Program-made: the position numbers and the translations under genes
The notes under the pieces: model-generated
The model's database searches: none
Told to the model about the DNA's origin: nothing
The model's input: only the letters and a program-made list of their open reading frames with translations
Assembly: GCA_964554875.1 (NCBI GenBank)
Contig: CAZKQJ010000009.1
Location: 55,944 to 119,943 of the forward strand
Source of the DNA: Marispirochaeta sp964554875
Lineage (GTDB): Bacteria; Spirochaetota; Spirochaetia; JC444; Marispirochaetaceae
Reading direction: 5' to 3'
DNA: 64,000 nucleotides
In this document: piece after piece, positions 41,803 to 50,868 of the stretch
Layout: each line of letters opens with the position of its first letter
Position numbering within the stretch: the stretch's first letter is position 1

Positions 41803-42249
41803 ATGCTAATCGAAACCCTGCTCAAGAACAAAGCTGTTCCCGGTGTAATTACCATTGCCGGAGATACTCCCGTCGCCGAAGCTGTTGCAGAAATGAATAA
41901 ACACCATATCGGGGCGGTACTGGTAGTAGACCGGGAGAAACAGCTCCTGGGAATTCTGTCTGAACGGGACGTACTTCGGCATTTTACCGAATGCGCCAGG
42001 GGTCTTACGGCAGAAAAGATCATGACTCCCCGGTCCAGGCTGATTATCGGACACCGGGATGACACCATCGAATACGCCATGAGGGTGTTTACCAACAACA
42101 AGATACGCCATCTGCCTGTTCTGGACGGAGACCGTATTGTCGGCATTGTCTCCATCGGAGATGCCCTGAAAGCCCATCTGGAAACCCTGGAACACGACAA
42201 CAAAATGCTGGAAGATTATGTGACCGGCGCCTCTCTTGTTATCGATTAA
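41803..42249 (+). CDS. Two-CBS-domain protein
   Basis: A 148-residue soluble protein made of two CBS motifs: TIAGDTPVAEAVAEMNKHHIGAVLVVDREKQLLGILSERDVL and IIGHRDDTIEYAMRVFTNNKIRHLPVLDGDRIVGIVSIGDAL. The pair should form one Bateman module that binds an adenosyl nucleotide such as AMP, ATP or NAD. No catalytic domain is attached. Ribosome site GAGGAGG. The small insertion-like element at 42254-42394 begins 5 bases after its stop codon. Confidence 0.88.
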   Translation: MLIETLLKNKAVPGVITIAGDTPVAEAVAEMNKHHIGAVLVVDREKQLLGILSERDVLRHFTECARGLTAEKIMTPRSRLIIGHRDDTIEYAMRVFTNNKIRHLPVLDGDRIVGIVSIGDALKAHLETLEHDNKMLEDYVTGASLVID

Positions 42250-42253
42250 GTAC

Positions 42254-42394
42254 TGTCCCGAATCGTGGGGATGAGTTCACGGTAAACCTTCTACTAATCA
42301 GGATTTACGGGAATTTTTTTTATTTTTCCGGACTTTTTCCTGTTTCCCCAGAATTTAACGGTTTGAAGGATATCCATCCCCACGATTCGGGACA
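42254..42394. repeat. MITE-like element with 20-bp terminal inverted repeats
   Basis: TGTCCCGAATCGTGGGGATG (42254-42273) is repeated as its perfect reverse complement at 42375-42394. The 101-base interior is A+T-rich, contains a run of eight T (near 42313) and no open reading frame. Short imperfect direct repeats (atcGATTAAG 42241-42250 and attGATTAAG 42401-42410) flank it but are not flush with the ends. It fits a non-autonomous transposon remnant; a very long hairpin terminator is less likely. Confidence 0.55.
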
Positions 42395-42468
42395 CTAGGT
42401 ATTGATTAAGAGACTCTCTTTTTCCAGGGCAATTGTTTCATGATTCCAGCCATGATAAACTGCCTGCT

Positions 42469-43908
42469 ATGGCAAGCATCTACTGGTACGATCTGGAAAC
42501 CTTCGGGAAAAACCCCTTTTACGACCGCATAGCCCAGTTCGCCGGCCTGAGGACCGACGACTCCTTTGAGCCTCTGGGCCAGCCTCAGGTGTATTACTGC
42601 CGGCTCTCACCGGACTACCTGCCCGACCCTGCCGCCTGTATGATAACGGGGATTACACCCCAGGAAGTACAGTCCAAAGGAATGCCGGAAGCGGAATTTG
42701 CCCGGCAGATCCTCAATGAGTTTACCCGGCCCGGAACCTGCGTTACCGGGTATAACTCCATCCGCTTCGATGATGAATTTATCCGCAATCTTCTCTACCG
42801 AAACTTCCATGATCCCTACGAAAGGGAGTATCAGAACGGAAATAGCCGCTGGGACATCCTGGACCTTCTTCGCACCGCCCATGACCTGCGCCCCGAGGGA
42901 ATCAACTGGGTGCTTAAGGAAGATGGAAAACCGGATTTTACCCTGGAAACCCTGGCAGAAGCCAACGGCATTGAGCATAAGCACGCCCATGATGCCCTGA
43001 GCGATGTATACGCTACCGTCGGACTTGCCAGGCTGGTCCATGAAAAACAGCCCCGTCTTTTCCGCTACCTCTTTCGCTTACGCAAAAAACAGGAGGTATG
43101 GAAGCAGATCGATTTGTACAAGCAGACACCTTTTCTGCATACCTCCGGAATGTTTACCTCCGCTTCCGGCTGTACCTCCCTGGTAATGCCCCTGACCATT
43201 GATCCGAACAACGGAAACTGCGTTCTCTGCTATGATCTTCGCTACGATCCATCTCCTCTCATAGAACAGGACGCCGAAGAGGTGCGAAGACAGATTTTTA
43301 CCCCTGCCAGGGAGCTTTCGGAAGAACGAATCCATATAAAGGGAATCCACGTAAACCGGGGGCCCTCAATCTCGCCGGTAAAAATGCTGGATGATACATC
43401 CTCCCGGCGCCTTGGAATTGACCTGGATACCTGCAGAAAGAATTACCGTCTCCTGAAGGAAGCCGGAGACCTGCAGCAGAAAGTCCGCCAGGTCTATACG
43501 GTCGAAAGACCCCAGGATGATACCCGGGACCCGGACCTCCAGATATACTCCGGTGGCTTTTTCAAGGACAGCGACAGGGAAGGCTTCAAACAGATTCATG
43601 CGGCAAAGCCTGAGGATCTGCCAGGATTTCAGCGCCGGTGGGAAGACCAGCGGATTCCGGAAATGCTGTGGCGTTATATCTTTCGAAACTATCCCCGGGT
43701 AATGCCGGAGGATGAGCAAAAAAAGTGGAAAAGCTTCTGTGCCTCCAGAATACTGATTCCCTCGGCATCGGAGGCCGTCAGGCTGCCGGAATTTCGCAAG
43801 AAACTTGCAGCTTACAGGGATGACAAAACCCTGGCTCCCCGCAAAAAGGTCGTGGTTGGTGAACTGGAGAGATGGGCCGACGAACTTGAGAAGGAGATGC
43901 TTGCCTGA
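42469..43908 (+). CDS. sbcB: Exodeoxyribonuclease I
   Basis: A 479-residue nuclease, about the length of the Escherichia coli enzyme (475). The DEDDh exonuclease domain shows YDLETFG at residues 7-13, then TGYNSIRFDDEFIRNLLYRNFHDPYEREYQNGNSRWDILDLLR and the closing HDALSDVYATVGLARL (His and last Asp). The middle/C-terminal region with the SH3-like and exonuclease I C-terminal domains follows. It degrades single-stranded DNA 3' to 5' in recombination and mismatch repair. Start taken as ATG 42469; TTG at 42433 is possible since neither has a good ribosome site. Confidence 0.92.
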   Translation: MASIYWYDLETFGKNPFYDRIAQFAGLRTDDSFEPLGQPQVYYCRLSPDYLPDPAACMITGITPQEVQSKGMPEAEFARQILNEFTRPGTCVTGYNSIRFDDEFIRNLLYRNFHDPYEREYQNGNSRWDILDLLRTAHDLRPEGINWVLKEDGKPDFTLETLAEANGIEHKHAHDALSDVYATVGLARLVHEKQPRLFRYLFRLRKKQEVWKQIDLYKQTPFLHTSGMFTSASGCTSLVMPLTIDPNNGNCVLCYDLRYDPSPLIEQDAEEVRRQIFTPARELSEERIHIKGIHVNRGPSISPVKMLDDTSSRRLGIDLDTCRKNYRLLKEAGDLQQKVRQVYTVERPQDDTRDPDLQIYSGGFFKDSDREGFKQIHAAKPEDLPGFQRRWEDQRIPEMLWRYIFRNYPRVMPEDEQKKWKSFCASRILIPSASEAVRLPEFRKKLAAYRDDKTLAPRKKVVVGELERWADELEKEMLA

Positions 43909-43915
43909 AGCCGAT

Positions 43916-44608
43916 TCAGGAATCGCGTCGGTGGAACTTCAGATGCAGGCGTTCTCCCTTTCGTGATACCCGCACCACCTCGGCGCCGATGTTCCGATAG
44001 CGTCGGCCCTGATAGGAAAAGCTGACAGAAAGGTCATCCCCTTCGGAAAATTGGGTACCCGGGTTATCGGTGCTGGCCCCATGGGAACTGAGATCGTGCA
44101 TTCTGGCTGTCAGCCCCTCATTTTCTCCTCCCACCGGTGTGAGGAGCGCTTCAGTATCGACCTTTCTCCGGGGCAGTTTTCTGCGCGTGAGGGATACGGC
44201 CCGCACCTCTTCGGAGATGGGTTTGAGTCCGGCCTTGTACATTACGCTCCTGACCAGATCGTCCCGGCCGCCTTCATGCTGCAGATACTTCCGCAGACAG
44301 GCATTGAAAACATGGCTGTCCACCAGCAGGGAGTAGCGCTTTTCCGGAGTGTCCAGGTAACGGGCGAGTTCCGTAAGAAACTCAGCCTCCTCGGGGGTGA
44401 TATCGAACTTCTCAGTATAAAGCTTCCATTTGGTCTCGTAGGCCCTGAGGAGCATTTCCCGTTCCCGTATCTTGCGGCGTTTGTTGGATACCATCAAAAA
44501 GGCGACGAAAAGCAGGATCAGAACAAGGAAAATTACAACCTCAACGGTACCGGAGTTGAGAGAACGTTGTATTATCGCCTTCCAGAACTTTTCCAGGTAA
44601 TTCATCAT
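43916..44608 (-). CDS. Membrane-anchored PilZ-domain protein
   Basis: A 230-residue protein with one membrane segment (VVIFLVLILLFVAFLMVS), a helical middle region (ITPEEAEFLTELARYLDTPEKRYSLLVDSHVFNACLRKYL) and a C-terminal PilZ domain. The c-di-GMP-binding signatures are visible: RRKLPRRKVDTEA (RxxxR) and DLSSHGAS ([D/N]xSxxG). It is probably a c-di-GMP effector; the helical region before PilZ is as in spirochaetal PilZ proteins of this layout. Converges with sbcB. Confidence 0.88.
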   Translation of the reverse strand: MMNYLEKFWKAIIQRSLNSGTVEVVIFLVLILLFVAFLMVSNKRRKIREREMLLRAYETKWKLYTEKFDITPEEAEFLTELARYLDTPEKRYSLLVDSHVFNACLRKYLQHEGGRDDLVRSVMYKAGLKPISEEVRAVSLTRRKLPRRKVDTEALLTPVGGENEGLTARMHDLSSHGASTDNPGTQFSEGDDLSVSFSYQGRRYRNIGAEVVRVSRKGERLHLKFHRRDS

Positions 44609-44724
44609 ATCTATGCATAAGATACTACATCACAGGCTCTTTTAAAAAGCTTTTTGCCTTTAACTGGTCAACAAAGCGTAATGGTGATATTATTTACCCA
44701 AAACTTATCTACAGGAGAAAAACC

Positions 44725-45504
44725 ATGCAACTAAAAAAAATTACTGTCCCTTTTTTGATACTGATGATTCTTTCAACCTTTGCCTGGGCTGCACCCTTGA
44801 AGGGAATGTCTCTTAACGGTTCAACAGGGCTTATCAGCATCCCCTCCGGCCGCATCGGCTGGGAACGGAGCGCCGATATCGGCATCGATCTCGGATATCA
44901 CGCCATTGTCGACGATGAAACCGTTCATATTCCCAAAGCTTCAATAAGCCTCTTCAAGATCGCGGAACTCGGTTTTGCCTATGATACCCAGGATGATTCG
45001 GACAATGCAGACACCATTCTGCACGGTAAAATACAGCTGCCCATCAAAGGCCCCTCCGCTGTTGCCATAGGCGGTAACCACCAGATGCTTCAGACAGCAG
45101 GAAACGACACCGATCTGACCCAGATTTATCTTGCGGCAACCTATCCCGGAGAATTCTTCCGGATGCCCGCGGAAACCACGGTAGTGGTGGGCAAGAGCTT
45201 CGGCGACGCTGCCCCGGACGATGCCATCGACTTCGGAATGGGTTTTGATCTTCTCTTGTTTCCGGACATTTTTCAGGGTTTTGTTCACTGGATCAACGAT
45301 TTTGCCAACTTCTCCTATTCCGCCGACGCCTATGGAGCCGATGCTGCCTTCAGGGGAGTATTCAACACCGGAATCAGGATCGACCTGGCAAGCATACCTG
45401 CTTTTTCAAAGTTCAAGTTCGCCCTGGATGCCATCATGACCGACGCCCTGGACGATAACAGAGCTTTCAGTCTGGGCCTTACCTTCGGCGCCCCCCTGGG
45501 TTAA
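44725..45504 (+). CDS. Exported barrel-like protein with YjbH-like opening motif
   Basis: A 259-residue protein with a clear signal peptide (ITVPFLILMILSTFAWA) followed by GMSLNGSTGLISIPSGRIGWERSADIGIDLGYH, resembling the N-terminal motif of YjbH-type outer-membrane proteins, and repeated beta-strand patterns ending SLGLTFGAPLG. Ribosome site AGGAG. Ends at a strong intrinsic terminator, so it is transcribed alone. Function unknown; outer-membrane location inferred. Confidence 0.7.
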   Translation: MQLKKITVPFLILMILSTFAWAAPLKGMSLNGSTGLISIPSGRIGWERSADIGIDLGYHAIVDDETVHIPKASISLFKIAELGFAYDTQDDSDNADTILHGKIQLPIKGPSAVAIGGNHQMLQTAGNDTDLTQIYLAATYPGEFFRMPAETTVVVGKSFGDAAPDDAIDFGMGFDLLLFPDIFQGFVHWINDFANFSYSADAYGADAAFRGVFNTGIRIDLASIPAFSKFKFALDAIMTDALDDNRAFSLGLTFGAPLG

Positions 45505-45524
45505 CAGATAATCACCCTGATTCG

Positions 45525-45555
45525 AATGCGGGCGCGTCGTGCCCGCATTTTTTTT
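45525..45555 (+). terminator. Intrinsic terminator after the barrel-like gene
   Basis: AATGCGGGC (45525-45533), a 7-base loop, GCCCGCATT (45541-45549) and a run of eight T (45548-45555). Textbook rho-independent terminator, 21 bases after the stop codon. Confidence 0.92.
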
Positions 45556-45608
45556 ATCCTTCTTCTTGTACCCGGCAATTCCACAGCATATGATTATATA
45601 CAGGGGGT

Positions 45609-46511
45609 ATGAATATGCAGAGAGGAATCGTCTCGGTCAGTAAATCTGTTCCAACCATCGAAGGGGCAGGTGTACACCTGCACAGAGCCTTCGGATTCGG
45701 CAAAACCGAAGAGTATGATCCTTTCCTGCTGCTGGATGATTTTCGGGGGGATAATCCGGCCGATTATACCGCCGGGTTTCCCTGGCACCCCCACAGGGGC
45801 ATTGAGACAATCACCTACATCCTTGCGGGTACTGTCGAGCACAAGGACAGTCTGGGCAACAGCGGGATCATCGGTCCCGGAGAAATTCAGTGGATGACCG
45901 CAGGAAGCGGCATTATACATCAGGAGATGCCCAGGGGGGATGAGTCCGGACGCATGCACGGTTTCCAGCTCTGGGCGAATCTGCCGAGGGCAAAAAAGAT
46001 GACGCCCCCCAGGTACCAGCAGTACGGGGCCGGAGATTTCCCGGCGGTGACGAGCCGAGAGGGTTCCTCCGCCAGAATAATCTGCGGAGAACTCTGGGGG
46101 GGACGGGGGCCAGTGGATGGGACTTTCGTTGATCCGTCCTATTTCGATATCGAAATACCCGCCGGAACCCTCCAGGAGATACCCATTGCTCCGGGGCGAC
46201 ATGCCTTTGCCTACGTAATCGACGGAAGCGGAGATTTCTGCGGTAAAAGGGAGCCTTTCGATGTACCCCGTTCAAGCGCCGGCTGGGCTGATACTCACGT
46301 GGAAAAACAGGCTGCGAACCGACATCTGCTGCTTTTTTCCGACGGTGACAGCATTACTGTTGAGTCCGGCAGCAAAGGAATCCGCTTTCTGCTGGTATCG
46401 GGCATTCCCCTGGCAGAACCTGTCGCCTGGTACGGTCCCATAGTCATGAATACCCGGGAGGAGCTGCAGACGGCCTTCAGAGAACTCGAAGAAGGATCAT
46501 TTTTAAAATGA
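45609..46511 (+). CDS. Pirin family protein
   Basis: A 300-residue bicupin. The metal-binding N-terminal cupin is recognised by FPWHPHRGIETITYILAGTVEHKDSLGNSGIIGPGEIQWMTAGSGIIHQEMP, with the expected three His and one Glu. The second cupin (IPAGTLQEIPIAPGRHAFAYVIDGSG) lacks metal residues, as usual. Pirins are iron-dependent quercetinase-like or regulatory proteins; role here is unknown. No operon partner is evident. Confidence 0.92.
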   Translation: MNMQRGIVSVSKSVPTIEGAGVHLHRAFGFGKTEEYDPFLLLDDFRGDNPADYTAGFPWHPHRGIETITYILAGTVEHKDSLGNSGIIGPGEIQWMTAGSGIIHQEMPRGDESGRMHGFQLWANLPRAKKMTPPRYQQYGAGDFPAVTSREGSSARIICGELWGGRGPVDGTFVDPSYFDIEIPAGTLQEIPIAPGRHAFAYVIDGSGDFCGKREPFDVPRSSAGWADTHVEKQAANRHLLLFSDGDSITVESGSKGIRFLLVSGIPLAEPVAWYGPIVMNTREELQTAFRELEEGSFLK

Positions 46512-46695
46512 AAACACAAGGACCCAAGGGACAAGGAGAATAGTTACAACACAAAGTTCAATGTATTTTCTTTGTTATCTCTATTATATTATCTACCCTG
46601 GAGGCAAATGGATATCTGTGAAGAATATTTGTTTGCTTTATAAGACTTTGAAATATACTCCCGGCGATACAGTCCCTCTGATATCTCGAAAAAAC

Positions 46696-46724
46696 TTGAC
46701 TAAAGCACGTTTACTATTTAGTAT
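46696..46724 (+). promoter_or_regulatory. Sigma-70 promoter of proVW
   Basis: TTGACT (46696-46701) and TAGTAT (46719-46724) with a 17-base spacer, about 58 bases before the proV start. The remaining 46512-46690 is A+T-rich with nothing recognised in it. Confidence 0.6.
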
Positions 46725-46782
46725 TCTAAGGATAATCATCGTAAGTCCTGTACCATCTGCATTATCAAGGAGATAAAACGGC

Positions 46783-48066
46783 ATGTCCAGTGAAAATAAG
46801 CGGGAGGTCTCTGAAGCTCCTTCCTCCGGGCCGAATGTACAAGAAGATTCTTCGGAAGATATTGAAGGCTTCATTCAAGTAAGAAACCTATGGAAGGTAT
46901 TCGGCCGGGATGTAAAGCGCGTGCTTTCTCCAAAGATGAGAAAGCTCTCGAAGGAAGCAATTCAAGAGAAAACCGGCTGTGTAATAGGAATGAGGGAAAT
47001 CTCCCTTGATGTAAACAAGGGTGAGTTTTACATCCTCATGGGACTATCGGGCAGCGGAAAATCCACCCTTATACGATCGCTGATTCGTCTCAATGAACCG
47101 ACCAGCGGATCGATCATCGTCAACAACACGGATGTAACCAAACTCGGCAAAGAGGAAATTCTGGATTTCCGCAAGACAACCTACGGTATGGTGTTTCAGC
47201 ATTACGGACTCTTTCCACATATGACCGTTCTGGACAATGCGGCCTACGGCCTCAAGGTCAAGGGACTCCCCAAGGGGGAACGCTACGCGAAGGCCATGCA
47301 GTCCCTGGAAACCGTTGGTCTAAAGGGCTGGGAAGACTACTACCCCGGGGCGTTGAGCGGGGGAATGCAGCAGCGCGTCGGACTGGCCAGGGCCCTGGCA
47401 AACGAGCCGGACGTCCTGTTGATGGACGAACCCTTTTCCGGTCTGGACCCCCTGATCAGGCGGCAGATGCAGGATGAACTGGTCGAACTGCAGGGCAAAC
47501 TGCAAAAAACGATCATCTTTGTAACCCACGATCTTCATGAGGCCCTGAAACTTGGAGACCGTATTGCGATTATGCGGGACGGCAGTATTGTCCAGATCGG
47601 TACTCCGGAACAGATCGTTACCGAACCGGCGGACGACTACGTCCATGAGTTCGTCCGGGATGCCTCTCCCGCAAAGGTCCTTACAGCTGGAACCATTATG
47701 CAGGAGCCGGAGGTGCTTCTGTACGCCTGGGAGGGTCCGAATACGGCGATTCACATGCTTCAGGCTAACAAACGCGAAGCAGCCTTCGTTGTAGACAAGA
47801 CCCTCAGGCTCCTTGGAGTCGCTACCATAGAACGGCTCAAACCCCTTGCCTCGGAAAAGAAGAAGAACGCCAAGATCCCGCCGGAAGCGATCCGCGGCGT
47901 GCCGACGGTCAGGGAGGACAGCTACATTGAAGAGCTGTTCAGTATCGTCAATGCGAACCCCTATCCCATCCCGGTTACCGATGAAAGCGGCAAGCTTCTT
48001 GGTGTTGTCAAGACCGACACCATATTCGAGACCATCAAATCAGATGAGGAAGAGAAACATGATTGA
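46783..48066 (+). CDS. proV: Glycine betaine/proline ABC transporter ATP-binding protein
   Basis: A 427-residue ATPase: Walker A GLSGSGKST near residue 87, signature LSGGMQQRV, Walker B VLLMDEPFSGLDP, and two C-terminal CBS motifs (residues ~300-420) that sense ionic strength in OpuA/ProV proteins. The N-terminal ~35 residues are an acidic extension (REVSEAPSSGPNVQEDSSED) not usual in ProV. It overlaps proW by 8 bases. It drives import of compatible solutes during osmotic stress. Confidence 0.92.
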   Translation: MSSENKREVSEAPSSGPNVQEDSSEDIEGFIQVRNLWKVFGRDVKRVLSPKMRKLSKEAIQEKTGCVIGMREISLDVNKGEFYILMGLSGSGKSTLIRSLIRLNEPTSGSIIVNNTDVTKLGKEEILDFRKTTYGMVFQHYGLFPHMTVLDNAAYGLKVKGLPKGERYAKAMQSLETVGLKGWEDYYPGALSGGMQQRVGLARALANEPDVLLMDEPFSGLDPLIRRQMQDELVELQGKLQKTIIFVTHDLHEALKLGDRIAIMRDGSIVQIGTPEQIVTEPADDYVHEFVRDASPAKVLTAGTIMQEPEVLLYAWEGPNTAIHMLQANKREAAFVVDKTLRLLGVATIERLKPLASEKKKNAKIPPEAIRGVPTVREDSYIEELFSIVNANPYPIPVTDESGKLLGVVKTDTIFETIKSDEEEKHD

Positions 48067-48922
48067 GTTCCCTGAAGTAATATCCATTCCCCTGGCAGAC
48101 TGGATCGACACAATAATGAACTGGCTTCTGACAAACCTGGACGAGTTTTTTGACATAATTGGCTTTATCATACTGCAGGTCATGCTGGCTTTCGAAAACT
48201 TTTTTACCATTGTCCCCTGGTTTGTCATCATTATTCTGGTCTTCCTGGCGGGGTGGAAATTTCTTGGTAAGTGGTATGACGGTTTTTCTTTCGCCCTCAT
48301 GCTTTTTGCAATAGGAACCTTCGGCTACTGGGACCTGGCCATGCGGACCTTGAGCCTGGTTTTCGCGGCGGTAATCTTTTCGCTTCTCATCGGGCTTCCC
48401 ATCGGAATTATCATGGCCAGGAGCGACAAAGCGGAATCCATCATCAAGCCCATACTGGACGGGATGCAGACCATGCCCTCCTTTGTGTACCTCATTCCGG
48501 CCCTGATGTTTTTCGGCCTCGGAAAAGTACCCGCAATCATTGCGACGATCATTTATGCGGTACCACCGGTGATCAGACTGACAAACGTCGGCATCCGGAC
48601 AGTAGACAAGGAGGCTGTCGAAGCCGCCCTGGCCTTCGGGGCTACGCCACGCATGGTTCTCTTCGATGTGCAGCTGCCCCTGGCAAAACCGTCGATAATG
48701 GTCGGGGTCAACCAGACAACCATGATGGCCCTGGCAATGGTGGTTATCGGCTCAATGATTGGGGCCAAAGGGCTGGGAATGGAGGTACTTCTTTCGATTA
48801 ACCGCATAGAGGTCGGACGAGGATTTGAAGCAGGTATCAGTATTGTACTTCTGGCAATAATAATCGACCGCCTTACCCACTCATTCGCGAAAAACGACTA
48901 CACCAACAGCACGGAAAAGTAA
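48059..48922 (+). CDS. proW: Glycine betaine/proline ABC transporter permease
   Basis: A 287-residue permease with seven or so membrane helices and the BPD transport EAA loop (EAALAFGATPRMVLFDVQLPLAKPSIMVGVNQTTMMALAMVVIGSMIGAKGLG), typical of ProW/OpuAB. The start ATG 48059 overlaps proV. No substrate-binding protein (proX/opuAC) gene follows; the transcript ends at the hairpin 48930-48956. The binding protein must be encoded elsewhere or be absent. Confidence 0.92.
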   Translation: MIEFPEVISIPLADWIDTIMNWLLTNLDEFFDIIGFIILQVMLAFENFFTIVPWFVIIILVFLAGWKFLGKWYDGFSFALMLFAIGTFGYWDLAMRTLSLVFAAVIFSLLIGLPIGIIMARSDKAESIIKPILDGMQTMPSFVYLIPALMFFGLGKVPAIIATIIYAVPPVIRLTNVGIRTVDKEAVEAALAFGATPRMVLFDVQLPLAKPSIMVGVNQTTMMALAMVVIGSMIGAKGLGMEVLLSINRIEVGRGFEAGISIVLLAIIIDRLTHSFAKNDYTNSTEK

Positions 48923-48929
48923 AAAGTAA

Positions 48930-48956
48930 GGGGGACACGGCAACGCCGTGTCCCCC
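48930..48956 (+). terminator. Strong hairpin after proW
   Basis: GGGGGACACGGC (48930-48941) and GCCGTGTCCCCC (48945-48956) form a perfect 12-base stem with an AAC loop, 7 bases after the proW stop. There is no T run, so termination efficiency is uncertain. Confidence 0.65.
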
Positions 48957-49081
48957 CAAGAACGGATGGGACAGTGCTTGGTTTCGGCAGCTTATCCAGT
49001 AGGACCGCCCTGTTCCTGTCAGGGAACAGAAAAAATACGCCATACTGCATAAACCACAGTATAGCGTAGAACCATACTATC

Positions 49082-49096
49082 ATTGGTCGGACCAAT
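49082..49096. promoter_or_regulatory. GntR/FadR-type operator-like palindrome
   Basis: ATTGGT-CGG-ACCAAT is a perfect 6-base inverted repeat with a 3-base spacer, the form (TTGGTnnnACCAA) used by PdhR/LldR-type FCD GntR regulators. It lies 110 bases before the ABC-F gene in the 285-base gap 48923-49206, which otherwise shows the proW hairpin and a small CTGTTCC/GGAACAG dyad but no gene. Confidence 0.35.
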
Positions 49097-49206
49097 ATGT
49101 CAACATTTTTTTTCTCAGGTTACGGACTTGACCTTTCCGGCTGTCTCGGGTAGGAATTGTCAATACTCCTCAGAAATAACCGCACCGGTAAAGGAATATA
49201 TACACT

Positions 49207-50844
49207 ATGATCAGCGCGAGTGACATAAGCCTCTCCTTTGGAGAGCGGGTACTGTTCAAGAACGTAAACATCAAATTTACTCCCGGCAACTGCTACGGCG
49301 TAATAGGCGCCAACGGTTCGGGAAAGTCAACCTTCCTGAAGATCCTATCGGGAGAAATCAAAGCCGACTCCGGCGAGATAAACACCTCCCCCGGAGAACG
49401 TATCGCCGTACTCCAGCAGGATCAGTTTGCCTATGATGAGAACACGGTACTTGATACAGTCATCATGGGGCACCGTAAACTCTACGAAATCATGGCTGAA
49501 AAAGACAGTCTATATGCCAAAGAGGACTTCAGCGAAGAAGACGGCATGCGGGCTTCCGAACTTGAAGGAGAGTTTGCCGAAATGGGTGGCTGGGAGGCCG
49601 AGTCCGAAGCGGCCCAGCTCTTGAGCGGTCTGGGAATTGCCGAGGAGTTCCACACGAAAAAAATGAAAGACCTGGAAGGAGCGCAGAAAGTCAGGGTGCT
49701 TCTGGCCCAGGCCCTTTTCGGAGACCCCGATATTCTGCTTCTGGATGAGCCTACCAACAACCTCGACCTGGAATCGATCAGCTGGCTCGAGGACTTTCTC
49801 TACAACTTCAAGAACACTGTTATCGTCGTATCCCACGACAGACACTTTCTAAACCGCGTCTGTACGCACATAGCTGATATTGACTTCAGTAAAATCACCC
49901 TCTATGTGGGAAACTACGACTTCTGGTATATGGCGAGCCAGCTTGCCAACAAGCAGATGAAGGACGAGAAGAAGCGCAGGGAAGACAAAATTGCAGAACT
50001 GAAGGAGTTTATCCAGCGCTTCAGTTCAAACGCTTCAAAAGCCCGGCAGGCGACGGCAAGAAAAAAACTCATCGATAAACTGACCATAGATGATATCAAA
50101 CCGACATCCCGAAGATTCCCCTACGTCAGTTTCGATCCCGGCCGGGAAAGCGGAAAAAGCATACTCAGCGTGGAAGGCATAACAAAAAGCCTCGACGGGG
50201 AAGTCCTGCTGAAGAACATAAGTTTTACCGTCGACAAAGGAGACAAGATTGCCTTTGTCGGTCCTTTCCACCAGGCAAAAACCGTCCTTTTCGAGATCCT
50301 CACGGGACGGATGGAACCCGATGCGGGAAGCTATGACTGGGGAGTCACCATAACTCCTGCCTATTTTCCCAAGGACAACAGCGAGTATTTCACTTCCGAT
50401 ATGTCACTGGTCGACTGGCTCCGTCAGTACACCGATGCCGAAGAAGAGGAGAGTTACGTGCGCGGATTTTTAGGGCGCATGCTCTTTTCCGGCGAAGAAT
50501 CTCAAAAACCGGTCAAGGTACTATCCGGAGGAGAAAAAGTTCGCTGCATGCTGTCAAAAATGATGCTCTCCGGCGCGAACTTTCTTATTTTCGATGAACC
50601 GACAAATCATCTTGACCTGGAATCCATCAGCGCCCTGAATAACGGGCTTATGGAGTTCAGCGAGTCCATCCTGTTTACAAGCCACGACCACCAGTTCGTC
50701 GATACTGTTGCAAACAGAATAATCGAATTTACCCCGGGGGGATTGATAGACCGCAGGATGCGCCTGGATGATTACCTCTCCTCCGAGGAGGTCCGGGCTC
50801 ATCGCGACAAGCTGTATCACAAGCATCTGAGCCTCGTAATATAG
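49207..50844 (+). CDS. ABC-F family ATPase, YbiT-like, with degenerate second Walker A
   Basis: A 545-residue ABC-F protein of the YbiT type: two ABC domains, an inter-domain linker with arginine-rich KEFIQRFSSNASKARQAT, and no membrane helices. Domain 1 has Walker A GANGSGKST, a degenerate signature (LEGAQKVRVLLAQAL) and Walker B DILLLDEPTNNLD. Domain 2 has a normal signature (LSGGEKVRC) and Walker B, but the Walker A reads GPFHQAKT instead of GxNGxGKS/T. ABC-F proteins act on ribosomes during stalled or stressed translation. The loss of the glycines suggests weak or no ATP hydrolysis in site 2. Confidence 0.88.
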   Translation: MISASDISLSFGERVLFKNVNIKFTPGNCYGVIGANGSGKSTFLKILSGEIKADSGEINTSPGERIAVLQQDQFAYDENTVLDTVIMGHRKLYEIMAEKDSLYAKEDFSEEDGMRASELEGEFAEMGGWEAESEAAQLLSGLGIAEEFHTKKMKDLEGAQKVRVLLAQALFGDPDILLLDEPTNNLDLESISWLEDFLYNFKNTVIVVSHDRHFLNRVCTHIADIDFSKITLYVGNYDFWYMASQLANKQMKDEKKRREDKIAELKEFIQRFSSNASKARQATARKKLIDKLTIDDIKPTSRRFPYVSFDPGRESGKSILSVEGITKSLDGEVLLKNISFTVDKGDKIAFVGPFHQAKTVLFEILTGRMEPDAGSYDWGVTITPAYFPKDNSEYFTSDMSLVDWLRQYTDAEEEESYVRGFLGRMLFSGEESQKPVKVLSGGEKVRCMLSKMMLSGANFLIFDEPTNHLDLESISALNNGLMEFSESILFTSHDHQFVDTVANRIIEFTPGGLIDRRMRLDDYLSSEEVRAHRDKLYHKHLSLVI

Positions 50845-50868
50845 CCCTGCCGCAGACGGCCGGAAGCT

